Shown piece by piece: positions 1-11,312 of a stretch of 64,000 nucleotides of DNA. A program made the position numbers and the translations under genes. Positions within the stretch are counted from its first letter, which is position 1, and every line of letters begins with the position of its first letter. The notes beneath the pieces were generated by a model. The model searched no databases. It saw only the letters and a program-made list of their open reading frames with translations, and was not told the DNA's origin. This stretch comes from Papaver somniferum (lineage: Eukaryota > Streptophyta > Magnoliopsida > Ranunculales > Papaveraceae): the NCBI RefSeq assembly GCF_003573695.1, contig NC_039363.1:125037302-125101301 (forward strand), given 5' to 3'.

Positions 1-1677
1 AAAGTTCTAAAATCGGTTAATTATGTTTTCATACTCATGAACAAATACATTTATGAATTAAGGAATGGAATCTTTGCAAATCGTGGCTTAATGTTCATGA
101 ATTGATTCTCATGAATCAACCCGATTTTGATTTAATTGGTTCATATATATTTCTGTGAAATAATGAACAATTGAACAACTTTATTTGAAACACAATTGGA
201 TTCATTTGATTATATTTCATGTTTGATTGATCATCATATTTGATCTAGTAGTGCTAGATGAATGTGGTTAAGACAAAAGTGTTCATATGGGTAACTTCGG
301 TTAACTATTATTGATCCAACTCAATATACACGTTTAGGTACGTTTACCCATATCTAAATGAAAGTATATTTCATTTGTGTGTAACAAGATAAGACCATCT
401 AAGGGTGGAGAGATACTGCTTTGGTTTTAAGCAGACTTAGCTTGAATCTTAAATCAGGTTTTCATCTAACGTTGAGTATTGAATGCTTTGTTACTAATCT
501 ATCTTAGATTTGATTGAAAGCAAACCCTGATTTGAAAGACTATATAAGGGAGAATCTCTACCAACTGGAAAACCTAATCCCGACACTTTCATGTGTCCTA
601 GTTGTGACTGTAGTCGATTCTCCTTTAACCTAGGTTTTTCCAAAACCATTATAAGTTAACGATTTGAAGAATTTATTATGGATTCGTGAAGCCAGACCCA
701 ACTATTTTCTCTGTAGTTGGGTGATATAATCTTACTTGTTCTATCGTATTGAGTACTATCTTCTCTAAGATTAACTCGAGATTTATCTCCGATAGGTAAT
801 ACATAAAAAGTAATCACAAAGCTCTTCATCTCATTCTTTGTGATTCCACAATAACTTCTTCTACTACCATATAGTTAAATTATTATGAGATGATTGATAT
901 TTCTAGGATGTTCTTCGGGAATATAAGAACAGATTATCAATTGGTTCTTGTTCACCTTGATTTACCAAAAGATGGAGCAAAAACTTTATAGGTACTTCTG
1001 TGGGAGACAGATTTATCTATCAGAGGGACTTATCTATGGGAGAAATATTTGTTTATAAGTCTTCGACTTCGGGTCGTAGCAACTCTTAATTGCGGGTGAG
1101 ATCAGCTAAGGGAATCAAGTACGTAGAAACCTGCTAGGATTCAGAGACGTAAGGAAAACGATTGTACCTTAATCGGTATGACACTTGGTTAGGGATCAAA
1201 TACATTACAGTCTGAAGTTAACTTTTAGTAGGCTAGTGTCTGTAGCGGCTTAATACAGTGTGGTGTTCAAATTTGGACTAGAACCCGGAGTTTTTCTGCA
1301 TTTGCGGTTTCCTCGTTAATAAAACTTCTGGTGTCTGTGTTATTTATTTTCCGCATTATATTTGTTTATATAATTGAAATATCACAGCTTGTGCGTAGTT
1401 CAATCAATTGGTATCCAACCTTTGGTTGTTGATATAAATTGATTGACACTTGGGCATTGGTCTTTGGTACCGTCCAGTTATTTCTCATATCAATCGGGCT
1501 CACATATTTCTATCTGTTCGATTGCATATTGTATTGAGAAATTGAGATATAACTCTTTAGTATTTTTCTTGATTGAGCTCGCTTTTTAGGTTGGTGCTCT
1601 CAGAATTATATCGGAGTTAGTCCATACAGATTGTCGAACAAAATATTGGGTGTGGTTGTTATACCCCCGCATTTTCA
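1..1677 (+). repeat. Long LTR, family 1, 3' part
   Basis: This is the 3' portion of an LTR of the same family as those of element A (34626-42826) and element B (55668 to the window end). Shared blocks are the TATA-like TATATAAGG near 541, the 'gatttgaaagactatata' block before it, the 'ctgcatttgcggtttcctcgttaa' segment near 1300 (18 and more bases shared), and the terminal GACCCCCGC-like end followed by TTTTCA at 1677. No primer binding site follows, so it is either a 3' LTR or a solo LTR. Its left end lies outside the window. Confidence 0.8.
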
Positions 1678-2607
1678 ATAACTACTATGATATAAAGGAT
1701 GTCATCTAGGCGAATCAATTGTATAGGGTCTTGCGAGATTTAAGATACGCAAGGAGCACGACTGATGTTAAATTGATCGAAGGGTCAATTCAGTCTCAAC
1801 TACATTCCATTCCAAACTCTGATAGTATGGTAGTGCCGGTAGAGGCTTAATACAGGATGGTGTTCAAAACTGTTTTTATGTACATTGCAGTTTTCCTTGT
1901 TAACAAATTTTTTGGTATCTTAAGTTATTTCTTTTCCGCATTATATTGTTTATCACAAGTTTTTTTTTTTTTTTTGTAACTCAATTTTCATCAATGGAAA
2001 TAAAAATTCCATAGATCTCGAGTACATCAAATTCAAAAAGTAAAAAGAAACAACAAGGAAAAGAAATAACTCCGACAAGATTGAAAATTCCGACAAGGAA
2101 AAGAGAAGAAGTTCCAAATACTGACCTAATACAAGTATGCAAGAACCGATTGAATCAGAGAGAAGATGGTCTTCATAATATTCATGGACCATTTGATAAA
2201 TATTCTTCCTGATGAAGTGATGCTCCAATGGTATAGGAGTAATCTGCAAATTTGTTGACCGGAGAATAGAGAGTAATCAGAATCCTCCGATGTACTACTG
2301 TTTATTACAAGTAGTACGTTCAACAACCTAGATATTTTTTAAAATCAAAATGTACAGATCCTACGAGACTTACTCTTGTGAATTTGTATCGTGAAAAATA
2401 AAATTACAACATTTGTTTTTGTTGGAATTCTGTTACATACTAGGTTGAATCGTGGATATTAATTTTTAAGATCGTCCAAGTAAACTTGTTTACAACTCAG
2501 GCACAAGGATCTTTACTCTTGATCTATAATTATTGATTTTAACAAGTTTGTCCATACAGATTTCCGAACGAAAAAGTTGGCGATGTACTTAGTACCTACT
2601 CCTTTTC
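1678..2607 (+). repeat. Older LTR remnant, family 2, interrupted
   Basis: The stretch matches, in order, the LTR at 43312-44003: the 'cttgcgag' block, the 'ctcaactacattcca' block, the 'ttccgcattatatt' block, the 'gatcgtccaagta' block and the terminal 'ctccttttca'. The family 1 LTR at 1-1677 abuts its left side, and a retroposon interrupts it at 1960-2298. No coding potential is seen. Confidence 0.65.
1960..2298 (-). mobile_element. Poly(A)-tailed retroposon (SINE or truncated LINE)
   Basis: A run of about 16 T at 1960-1975 is the poly(A) tail of an insert on the minus strand. The insert is flanked by a 14-bp direct repeat with one mismatch (1947-1960 and 2299-2312, TGTTTATCACAAGT versus TGTTTATTACAAGT). 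Removing it restores continuity with the family 2 LTR, where 'acaagtagta' follows directly. Its open frame on the minus strand has no recognisable reverse transcriptase motif. A SINE or a 5'-truncated LINE end are both possible. Confidence 0.7.
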
Positions 2608-3532
2608 ACAGTGCTCTAACAAAAACTCCTCGATTCAAAACTGTCCAACGATTCAAAATCTATACTGTGCTCAAAATCTACTACCTTGGCCTAGAATTGC
2701 TTTGTGATTCCGACTTTGCTAAATGACCAAAGTGTCTCGTTCTAACTCAAGCAATTTTCATTGTGACAAAATATCTACAAAGTGGCCTAAAACTTATATT
2801 ATGATCCACAATCACCTCGACATTCAAAAACATCACATGGTCTAAATATGCTACGTCAGGCCTATTTTGTTTTTTGATTCCTTGACCAATTAGATTTTCC
2901 TTTAATCCAATGTCAATTTTTTTTTTGTTCTAGGCAGTTTTATTTTTCATAGGTTAGGAGTTGCGATTCAGAAAGGTGTTGGTGCCCAGCTTATCGCTCC
3001 GTTACCAACTAAGGTTGTGTATAAGTCCTAATTTGGGCCAATTTCATCTAATCACCTTGGATTTTCCAAAAATAATAAAACATAAATTTTATTTTCTACA
3101 TTTCTGAAAAATGATATTTTTACTGGGCTAGCTTTGCCTACGAGGGTTGTCACCCGTAAGTTGTAGTGTATGACACAACCCCTAAGAGTTAAGACCACAC
3201 AACTAACAGGGGGTTGGGTTGGGTAAGACCCGTCATGGTATAACCTCCAAAAAACAACTCATATTGGGTTTAGCATATTGGTACTTTTATTCTTAATAGA
3301 CAACGATCGTAAAGTGAAATGACGGCCACTACTGAATCCATGATACTCTTTTCTTAATCACACCTCAAGCTGGAAGGTTATGATTTAGGTTAAGTCACAA
3401 ATAAATTGAACTTAATAGTAGGTTGTTGATGGGACTAAATATGGAGTTCGGTTGCGAATTTGAAGATAAACTTTAAGTTCGTTTGTTTCATTTATAATAT
3501 TATATTGCATTTATGATCAATAAATCCTCTTA
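2608..3532. other. No gene seen
   Basis: AT-rich sequence without a credible ORF, RNA gene or clear repeat. It ends at the target site of the copia element. Confidence 0.6.
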
Positions 3533-3537
3533 CATCA

Positions 3538-3777
3538 TGTTAGGACACAATAAATATCTGATGATCAAATGAACACCGTATTCTTGCTTAGCTGTCAATC
3601 TAGTATTGGTTGTATCTTAGCTTAGCTGTCAGTCTAGTCATAAGTTGACTCAGTACTGTCGAGTCCATCTTTAGATTCTTCTTTTCTTCTTTATAAGCTA
3701 AAGTCTGTCCTTCTGTGTAATCTTAACCAAGAACCATTTTTTTAGAACATTTGTACACCGACTTTGTGTTTCTAACA
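3538..3777 (+). repeat. Copia 5' LTR
   Basis: Starts TGTTAG and ends TCTAACA. It aligns to the 3' LTR throughout but lacks about 27 bp after 'gaacacc' and has a longer T run near 3737-3743. It contains two copies of a 'cttagctgtca' motif. Confidence 0.92.
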
Positions 3778-3790
3778 TGGTATCAGAGCC
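3778..3790 (+). promoter_or_regulatory. Primer binding site (initiator tRNA-Met type)
   Basis: TGGTATCAGAGCC lies directly after the 5' LTR. This is the standard match to the 3' end of initiator tRNA-Met used by plant copia elements to start minus-strand synthesis. Confidence 0.92.
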
Positions 3791-3897
3791 ATCTCTGATC
3801 ACCAAACCCTAAAAAATCAAAAAAACAAATTTTATCTTTCTTTCTTTTTTCAATTCAATCAAAATTTTTCAAGATCTTCATCATCTTTACATCAACA

Positions 3898-5064
3898 ATG
3901 TCTACTTCTATATTTAATCTTCCAAATCCGTTAAAACTTAGTTTCTCTCCTCCTGCAAAACTCAATTCCGCCAATTTTGTTCTCTGGAAATCACAAATTG
4001 TTCCATTAATGAAGAGTTTTGATCTTTATAAGTATATGTATGGATCTACACCAGTACCATCTGAATTTGTTCGAGATCCAACTACTCAAACTCTAATTGA
4101 TAATCCAGATTATCTTCAATGGAATCACCAAGATGAGCTTCTACTTTCTTGGTTGATTTCATGTCTCTCCGATGAAACTCATTTCTCCGTCCTTGGAAGT
4201 ACATCTTCTTTAACTGCTTGGAAAACATTGGAGAATAACTACAACTCCTATATCAAATCAAGATTGATGCAATTGAAAAATGATTTACAACATCTATGCA
4301 AGGGAAATGAATCTATGCAAACCTATTTCAGTCGTGCTAAATCAATTTCTCATCAACTTGCTCAGGTTAGTCGTCCTATTCTTGATGAAGATCTCGTTTT
4401 TCATATCTTGAATGGTTTACCATCATAATTCAACGCTTTACGCACATCAATTAACACTCAACAACTTAAAATCCTAGAATCAATTACCTCTTCTGATCTC
4501 CTTAGTCTCCTTTTAAGTAAAGAACACCAAATTGTTGATTCTACATCTGATGTTCCACTAGCTTCTGCTAATATTGCTCACAACACCACAACTTCTTCAG
4601 AATCATCACATTCTACCAATTACCGCTTTAACTTTCACCGACCTTCTTCTAATTGGAATTCTGGACTGTTTTATGGTGGTTTTCGGAGTCGTGGTGGTGG
4701 TAGATATTTCTCTGGTTTTAGAGGTGGTAGATCTGGTTATCGAGGTGGTAATGCTAATTCCTATGGTGGATATAGAGGAGGAAGATTTGATAGAGGTGGT
4801 TTTCGAGGTGGTTATGGTGCAAGGCACAACAATTTCTTTTCTCCTCCATCATCATCATCATCTATTGTGTATCAAATTTGCATCAAACCTGGACATCTTG
4901 CTCCTGATTGTCGATATAGGTATAGTGATGGTATCTCTGATCATTTTCAAGCTCATAATGTCTACTTTGATGATGGCTACTATGAGAACTCTTATGATGA
5001 TTACTGGACTCCCGACCCTGAGGCATATGCAGTTTATAGTGATGATGATTCTTCTTATTTTCCT
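3898..5064 (+). pseudogene. Copia gag, interrupted
   Basis: The ATG at 3898 opens a gag frame with a UBN2-type N-terminal domain (motifs such as FVLWKSQIVPLM, LLSWLISCLSD and MQTYFSRAKSISHQL). A TAA at 4426-4428 breaks the frame, which otherwise stays open into protease. Downstream is a Gly/Arg-rich stretch (about 4670-4830), then the zinc knuckle at about 4870-4910. That knuckle reads YQIC-x4-H-x4-C, so the first of its usual Cys residues is replaced by Tyr. Gag would form the particle and bind the RNA. The stop and the lost Cys suggest it no longer works. Confidence 0.85.
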
Positions 5065-8000
5065 CCAAGCACAAGTGATCATTGGACTCCAGATTCTGGA
5101 GCAACTCATCACATTACTAATGATTTGAATAGTCTCAACTTGCACTCTGAATATCAAGGGTCTGAACAAGTCAAGGTTGGAAATGGTGCACGTTTGTCCA
5201 TTACTCATGTTGGCTCATCAAATTTTACTTCTGGATCTTCAAACTTTCTTATGAATAATGTTCTTCATGTGCCTGATATCTCTAGAAAGTTACTATATGT
5301 TCTTCAGTTCACTAGAGATAACAGTTGTTACTTTGAATTTCATCCTTTTCATTTCTGTGTTAAGGACCTTCAAACACATAAGGAGTTGCTACATGGAAGT
5401 GTAAAGAATGGACTATATGATCTCAATTTCAGATCCAACTCCTTCAAGGATTTTATCACCACTACTGCTACTTCTGCTGATTGGCATAGAAGACTAGGCC
5501 ACCCTGCCTATAGGACATTGAAGCACATTCTATCCTCAGTTGATAAATCCGTCTCTCAACATTTAACTCCCTCTGTTTGTATTGAATGTCAGTTAGCTAA
5601 GGCTCATAGTTTGCCTTTTCATAGTTTAGTCAATAAAGCTGCTTATGGTCCTTTAGATCTCATACATTCTGATGTTTGGTGTTCACCAGTAGAATTTGTC
5701 AATGGTTTTAAGTATTATGTCAGTTTCATTGACACTTTTAGCAGATTTACATGGTTGTATCCTCTTGCTTATAAATCAGAAGTATTCTCTACTTTTCAAA
5801 CTTTTAAGACTCATGTTTAGAATTACTTTAGTACTACCATCAAAATGATGCAAACTAACTGGGGAGGTGAATATATGAATGTTTTTTCTATCTTAACAAG
5901 TTGTGGAGTTCTTCAAAGAGTCAGTTGTCCTCATGAGCATCAGCAAAATGGAACAGCAAAAAGGAAACACAAACACATAGTAGAAACCGGTCTTGCCTTG
6001 TTGAATCATGCTTCCATGCCTTCATCCTTTTGGTCTTATGCTTTTGAGACTGCCAACTATCTGATCAACAGATTACCAACTCCTGTCTTAGGTAATTCTA
6101 CTCCCTTGGATTCTCTTTATAATTCATCTCCAGATTATACTTTTCTTAAGGTATTTGGTTGTGCCTGTTTTCCATGCATTAGACCTTATAATAAATACAA
6201 ATTAGAAAACAGGTTTGTTAAATGTCTCTTTTTGGGTTATAGTAGCATGCACAAAGTCTATAGGTGTCTCAACGCTGAAACAAACAAGCTTATCATTTCC
6301 ATAAATGTCACTTTTGATGAAAATGACTTTCCTTATAAGTCTTTGTTTTGTCCTTCTCCTATTTCATCACCATTTCTACTTTTGTTTTTGTTTCATCCAC
6401 CATACCTATTTCACCTCCACTTATTCCTCCATCTTCACCACCACCAATACCCCCACCATCACCACCTGCATCATCTGACATCTCTGATAGCTCAACTGCA
6501 ACTGTGTCTCCTTCTACTTCTTCTGCACCAACAACTATACCAGTGTCCACTACTTGTACTCATCCTATGATTACTAGAAGCAAAAATGGTATTTCTAAAC
6601 CTCAGTCTTTTACTGCTATAACTGTTGAATCAATGGATACTCCTACAACATTTGCTGAAGCCAATAAATTACCTGTTTGGAGAACTGGTATGTGTGAAGA
6701 AATTGATGCTCTAGTGCAAAATGGAACTTGGGACTATGTTCCATATAGACCAGGCATGAATGTAGTGGGGTGTAAACGGGTCTTTAGAGTCAAGAAAAAG
6801 GCTGATGGAACTATTGAAAGATGCAAAGCCAGATTAGTTGCTAAGGGCTACAACCAAGTTGAGGGCATTGATTATCAAGATACTTTCAGCCCTGTTGTCA
6901 AGCCTACCACAATCAGACTTATGATTTCTGTTGCTCTGTTCAAAGGATGGTCTATAAGACAGTTGGATGTCAAAAATGCTTTTCTTCATGGTAAGTGTTT
7001 ATGCAACAACCTCCTGGATTTATCAATAAGCAGTTTCCCAATCATGTTTGTGCTCTCAAAAAATCTCTTTATGGCCTCAAAAAAGCCCCCAAAGCTTGGT
7101 TTGAGAGACTAAGTCAATTTCTGCTATCTCAGGGTTTTGTTTTATCCAAGACTGACACTTCCCTATTCTTCAACGTAACTGCTCATACCTCTTTGTATGT
7201 TCTTATTTATGTTGATGACATTCTTGTTACAGGAAGTTCTGATGCTGCTATTCATTCTCTTATTACTACTCTTGGCACAGAGTTTGCCATTAAAGACTTG
7301 GGCCCTTTACATTTATTTTTTGGCATTCAGGCAACTTACAACTCTGCAGGTATTCATCTTAACCAGCAGCAGTATGTCACCAATCTTTTGGAGAAGACTC
7401 AACTCTTGTCAGCAAAGCCAGTTTATACACCTATTGCTTTGGATAATACTCATGCTGCTGCTTCTCCATCTGTGTTTCATGATCCACTTTTATATAGAAG
7501 CACTGTATGAGCTTTACAATATTTGACTATCACCAGGCCTGATATCTCATTTGCAGTCAACAGAGCTTGTCAGTCTATGCATAATCCCTCTGTAGATGAT
7601 TGGAGTGCAGTAAAGAGAATTTTACATTATCTTAATGGCAGTAAGTCACATGGCCTACAGTTTAAAAGACCTTCTGCTCTTCCTCTTCATATGTTCTGTG
7701 ATGCTGACTGGGGTGGTGATCCGGTTGATAGGCGTTCTACTAGTGGCATGGCTTTATTTCTTGGTCCAAATTTGATTTCTTGGTGCTCTAGGAAGCATAA
7801 ATCAGTCTCCAGATCCATCACTGAGGCTGAGTATAGAGCCATGGCTGAAGCTACTTGTGAGTTGTTATGGGTACAGTCTCTTCTTGCTGAATTGCTTCTT
7901 CAACCTTCCAGTACTCCTATACTCTGGTATGATAACATGGGAGCTACTCACTTATCAGCCAATCTCATATTTCATAATCGCATGAAGCATATAGAAATTG

Positions 8001-8206
8001 CTTTTCATTTTGTCAGGGAGTTGGTTGCTTCTAAAGCTTTTCAGGTCAGGCATATCTCCACCAAAGATCAACTTGATGACACTCTGATTAAAGCTTTAAC
8101 TTCAGCACGCTTTGAGCTAATCATGGACAAGCTGAATGTCACTGCTCCAGATGCCATTAGCTTGCGGGGGGTGTTAGAACACAATAAATATCTGATGATC
8201 AAATGA
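5065..8206 (+). pseudogene. Copia pol (protease, integrase, RT, RNase H), broken
   Basis: Protease is marked by DSGATHH near 5092. The GAG-pre-integrase zinc region (WHRRLGHP ... CIECQLAKAH) follows near 5482-5610. The integrase core (DLIHSDVW, then FIDTFSRFTW) is cut by a TAG at 5818-5820 and resumes with the NWGGEY region near 5857. A frame change lies in the Pro/Ser-rich linker near 6365. Reverse transcriptase starts near 6665 ([23 protein letters not shown]), loses frame at an apparent small deletion near 6990, and keeps the catalytic YVDD near 7209. A TGA at 7508-7510 precedes RNase H (DADWGGD; TEAEYRAM). The final frame runs into the 3' LTR. At least four breaks rule out an active polyprotein. 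Confidence 0.92.
8160..8171 (+). promoter_or_regulatory. Polypurine tract of copia element
   Basis: The G-rich run GCGGGGGG lies immediately before the 3' LTR start TGTTAG. It is expected to prime plus-strand DNA synthesis. Confidence 0.75.
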
Positions 8207-8434
8207 ACACCTGACAGTTAACTAAGCTGTCATTAGTTGTATTCTTGCTTAGCTGTCAATCTAGTATTGGTTGTATCTTAGCTTAGCTGTCAGTCTAGTC
8301 ATAAGCTGACTCAGTACTGTCGAGTCCATCTTTAGCTTCTTCTTTTCTTCTTTATAAGCTAAAATTTGTCCTTCTGTGTAATCTTAACCAAGAACAATTT
8401 TAGAACATTTGTCCACCGACTTTGTGTTTCTAAC
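8172..8434 (+). repeat. Copia 3' LTR
   Basis: Starts TGTTAGAACAC and ends TCTAACA, followed by the CATCA target duplication. It is about 23 bp longer than the 5' LTR because it keeps a segment around 8213-8240 that the 5' copy lacks. Confidence 0.92.
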
Positions 8435-8609
8435 ACATCAGTTATCAAATTATTTTCCACTAATCGAATCAATATTGTTTGTAACGTGATGAAGCAAAAC
8501 AAACATGGACACTCATGTGCTCATATCTAAATGGGAGAAACAGTTCACATTGCCTTTACAACCAGCTCATCCCGACACACCCACTGCCATATATGATATG
8601 TCAGCATAC

Positions 8610-9076
8610 CAATGTAGTACGCCTCGGCCTAGTCAGCCGAGTTACTCGCGAGTAACCCAGGTACCGGTCTTTGGCCGATACGATCCTCAAAAACTCGACC
8701 GAGCAGGGTATTCTTTATATACTCGCCGAATTAGACGTGATTCAGACCGAGTTACTCGTGACTCAGACCGAGTCAGTCGGCAGACTAAGATCAAAATAGT
8801 TCCCAAACCACTATATAAAATCCTAAAAACTTAAACCAACAGTGGAGGAACAAGTAATATCCAGCTCTGTAAGTTTCTACTTCTTTTTGAACTATTTTTT
8901 CACCATTTTTTTCTCCTTCTATTTCCACATCACAAACAGTTAACATATCTAGAAACTATATGCACAAATATGACTCACCGATCGAGTTTCTCGGGTCTGG
9001 ATCGGCCGGGATCATAAAATACTCGGGGATCGGTCCCCAGCCGAGCCGGGGACGATCCCTGAGTCGTACTACATTG
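8610..9076. mobile_element. Inverted-repeat element, probable MITE
   Basis: The ends are inverted copies of CAATGTAGTACG followed by a related CTCGG/CTCAGG, at 8610-8627 and 9058-9076. The interior is rich in the motif ACCGAGT/ACTCGG on both strands and contains a perfect 16-bp palindrome at 8641-8656. Dense subterminal motif repeats are typical of non-autonomous DNA transposons. I could not find a convincing target-site duplication, so the exact ends and superfamily are open. Confidence 0.5.
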
Positions 9077-9790
9077 CAACGTACATCACAATAACAACAC
9101 ATTCTAAATAATAGGAAATATTAACAGAGAACAACAATACACTACAGAACAACAGAAAATGTGATTGGGGTTCCAAGAGATTTTCAGGAGTTTATGAATT
9201 TGGCAGACAGAAAAAAAAACATTTACCGTATGCTGCTTCACACTATGGAACATATGGCTCGCTAGAAATGCAAGAATACACAATAACAAAATCCGACCCC
9301 ACAACAAATCTTCCAAATTGCGTTGGTTCTGAGTCAGGAATATAATTGGTCCATCAAACACAAATTTAATACGCAAACAGGAGGAAATCAGTATCCCACA
9401 AGCAATCCAGCTCAGCCTAATAAAACCGTTGGGGTGAAATGGATACCATCGCCCCAACATTGACCGAAAATCAACACAGATGGTGCAAGCAAAGGCCAAC
9501 ATGGAGGATCTCCAGACGTGGCAGGTGTGGGGTGGATGTGCAGGAATTCACAAGAATTGGTGGTGATGGCTATGGCAGCACCCATTGGGTCTATTGGCCA
9601 CCAAAAAGGCGGTATCACAGGGGTGGAAGAATATCCAGTTCAAAACTGACTCCACCACGCTGCTACAACTTTTGAAAAAAAGAAATAACTAGACGCCTTG
9701 AATCATTCAAAACATGAAAAGGAAATACAAGACCATCTACAAAAACTAGAACAACACACAATCTTACATTCGTATAGAAAGGTGAATCAT
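9077..9790. other. No gene seen
   Basis: Open frames occur on both strands, but none shows a recognisable domain, start context or codon pattern. Confidence 0.5.
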
Positions 9791-9798
9791 GCAACAAA

Positions 9799-10364
9799 TA
9801 GGGCTGCACATGGTTCGGTTTTTATCGGTTTTTGGCAAAACCTAAACCGAAACCAAAGTACTCGGTTTTCCAATAATGAAAACCAATGAAACCATATAGC
9901 ATATTCGGTTTCATTGGTTTCGGTTTCTACTCGGTTTTGTTATGGTTAACCGAATGATTTATAAACAATAATGTGCCAGTGCTTTATAGTTTACACAAAC
10001 AGTACACCCAATACTACAAGCGGCAGAAAAGTTTATTGGCAACATATCAGAGGCATAAATGACGAGCAACTAAAATGACAGCAAAAGGCTTTAACTCGAA
10101 TAATCCTCCTAAGAGTCCTAACCATTCATTAACTACAATTCATCAATGTGAAAAGATTCATTCTGTTATGGTAACTATTAATCGGTTAACCAATTGGTTT
10201 TTGGTTCGCTTTTGAGATAAAACCTAAACCGAAACCAATACTTTTGGTTATCTGAAACTGACAACCATTAATAAACCATAGCAATATGGTTTCGGTTCGG
10301 TTCGGTTTAAAATCTTCGGTTTCGGTTTCGATTTTCGGTTCTGGTTCGGTTTTGTGCAGCCCTA
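9799..10364. mobile_element. hAT-type MITE
   Basis: The terminal inverted repeats share TAGGGCTGCACA and are flanked by a perfect 8-bp duplication GCAACAAA (9791-9798 and 10365-10372). TIRs of the TAGGG type and 8-bp duplications define the hAT superfamily. The 566-bp element holds many 'cggttt' repeats near both ends (likely transposase-binding subterminal motifs) and no transposase. Confidence 0.9.
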
Positions 10365-10578
10365 GCAACAAATGGATCGGCAAACTTCGCGACACAACAA
10401 CAAATACAAATAAGAGGAAATATCCACACATGTATTTGGCATGTCCAGAATTCCTAAATGAAATTGTAATGAATGTTTCGATGGGTCGTTCTTGCCCATA
10501 GAACTCCGAAATTAATAATAATTGACTACTCTTAAAAAGAAAATAGAAAAAAAAAAATCCACTAGAATAAGCTGATTA

Positions 10579-11312
10579 TCAGTTGCCATACTTGGTCTTA
10601 TAATCCCTCCACAATTGATCAACATTCCTTCCCAACAACTCGACAAAGAAGTTATCACCGTAGCCATTCTTCATCTTTCTGTTAAGATCTGCAACGAACC
10701 CATTTCTAATACTATTACAATAATCCAAAAATCTTGCTGTCACGTCGTAACCTTGGTCCCATCTATCACCACCACCAGGTTTAACCCAATGAGATGGGGC
10801 ATATTTAGCCTTCAACCTAACATAATCAGCAATTCCTTCGATCAAACCTCCTGGTGCATTACCATTTCCGTTCCATTGCCAAATGTGTGTAACCTCATGG
10901 TAAAGCACACCAGTGACCTCTCTTCTTACATCCCCTGAGTAACCGGCAATGTAATTAGCACTAACATGTATTTCATCGTTGCTAGCATATGCAACGCCAT
11001 CCATGGTCTCCACGTACATCTTAATGCTCTCCACATTTTTCCTCTCGGAATTCTTGGATTGACGGAAGACTCTCCAGTTAAACTCTGAGGCTAATTGCAG
11101 AATACTTTTGCTGTATGTGATACCGATTTTACGGTGAAACGGGTTCCGCCCAGTGTTCCAGTGGCGTTATTTGTAACTTCATAGTGATACGGATTGATTT
11201 TGGTAACTGCTTCAGATTCTATTTTAAAGAAATGAAGTGCATCAGTTCCTTGTAAGGTTACTAAGGTTAGTTGCAGAAAAGATAGAATGGGAATCAGATT
11301 ATGAGGAGCCAT
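10579..11312 (-). pseudogene. Basic secretory protein (plant PR-17/PRp27-like), frameshifted
   Basis: The ATG at 11312 opens a hydrophobic signal peptide (PILSFLQLTLVTLQGTDA). The NNATGTLGGTRF segment typical of the plant basic secretory protein family (Pfam PF04450) follows. The frame is lost at a short T run at 11127-11130. One extra base there would join it to the downstream frame, which carries MDGVAYASNDEIHVSANYI and the zinc-binding-like HEVTH at about 10915, then GLIEGIADYVRLKA and the stop at 10579. Total length (about 240 codons) fits the family. Members are secreted, pathogen-induced proteins with a putative metallopeptidase fold. Either this is a recent pseudogene or the homopolymer is a sequencing error. 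Confidence 0.85.

Larger units (their letters stand above)
3538..8434 (+). mobile_element. Ty1/copia LTR retrotransposon, full length, defective
   Basis: The element has two similar LTRs (3538-3777 and 8172-8434), a Met-type primer binding site, a G-rich purine tract before the 3' LTR, and the perfect 5-bp target duplication CATCA at 3533-3537 and 8435-8439. The internal region encodes, in copia order, gag, protease, integrase, reverse transcriptase and RNase H. Integrase before reverse transcriptase is diagnostic of copia. In-frame stops near 4426, 5818 and 7508 and frame changes near 6365 and 6990 make it non-autonomous. It resembles the short-LTR plant lineages with an RGG-rich gag, but I cannot place it in a named clade. 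Confidence 0.95.

Noticed and set aside
2608..2625. 'cagtgctctaacaa' identical to the reversed start of the family 1 LTR
   Set aside because: Only about 14 bp match and no LTR sequence continues to the left, so it is probably coincidence or a tiny remnant.
4574..5128. Long overlapping ORFs on both strands in the copia region
   Set aside because: They are alternative frames of the Gly/Arg-rich gag and protease region, whose real frame shows the zinc knuckle and DSGA.
9104..9502. 132-codon minus-strand ORF
   Set aside because: No ATG context, domain or codon signal, and it overlaps other random frames.
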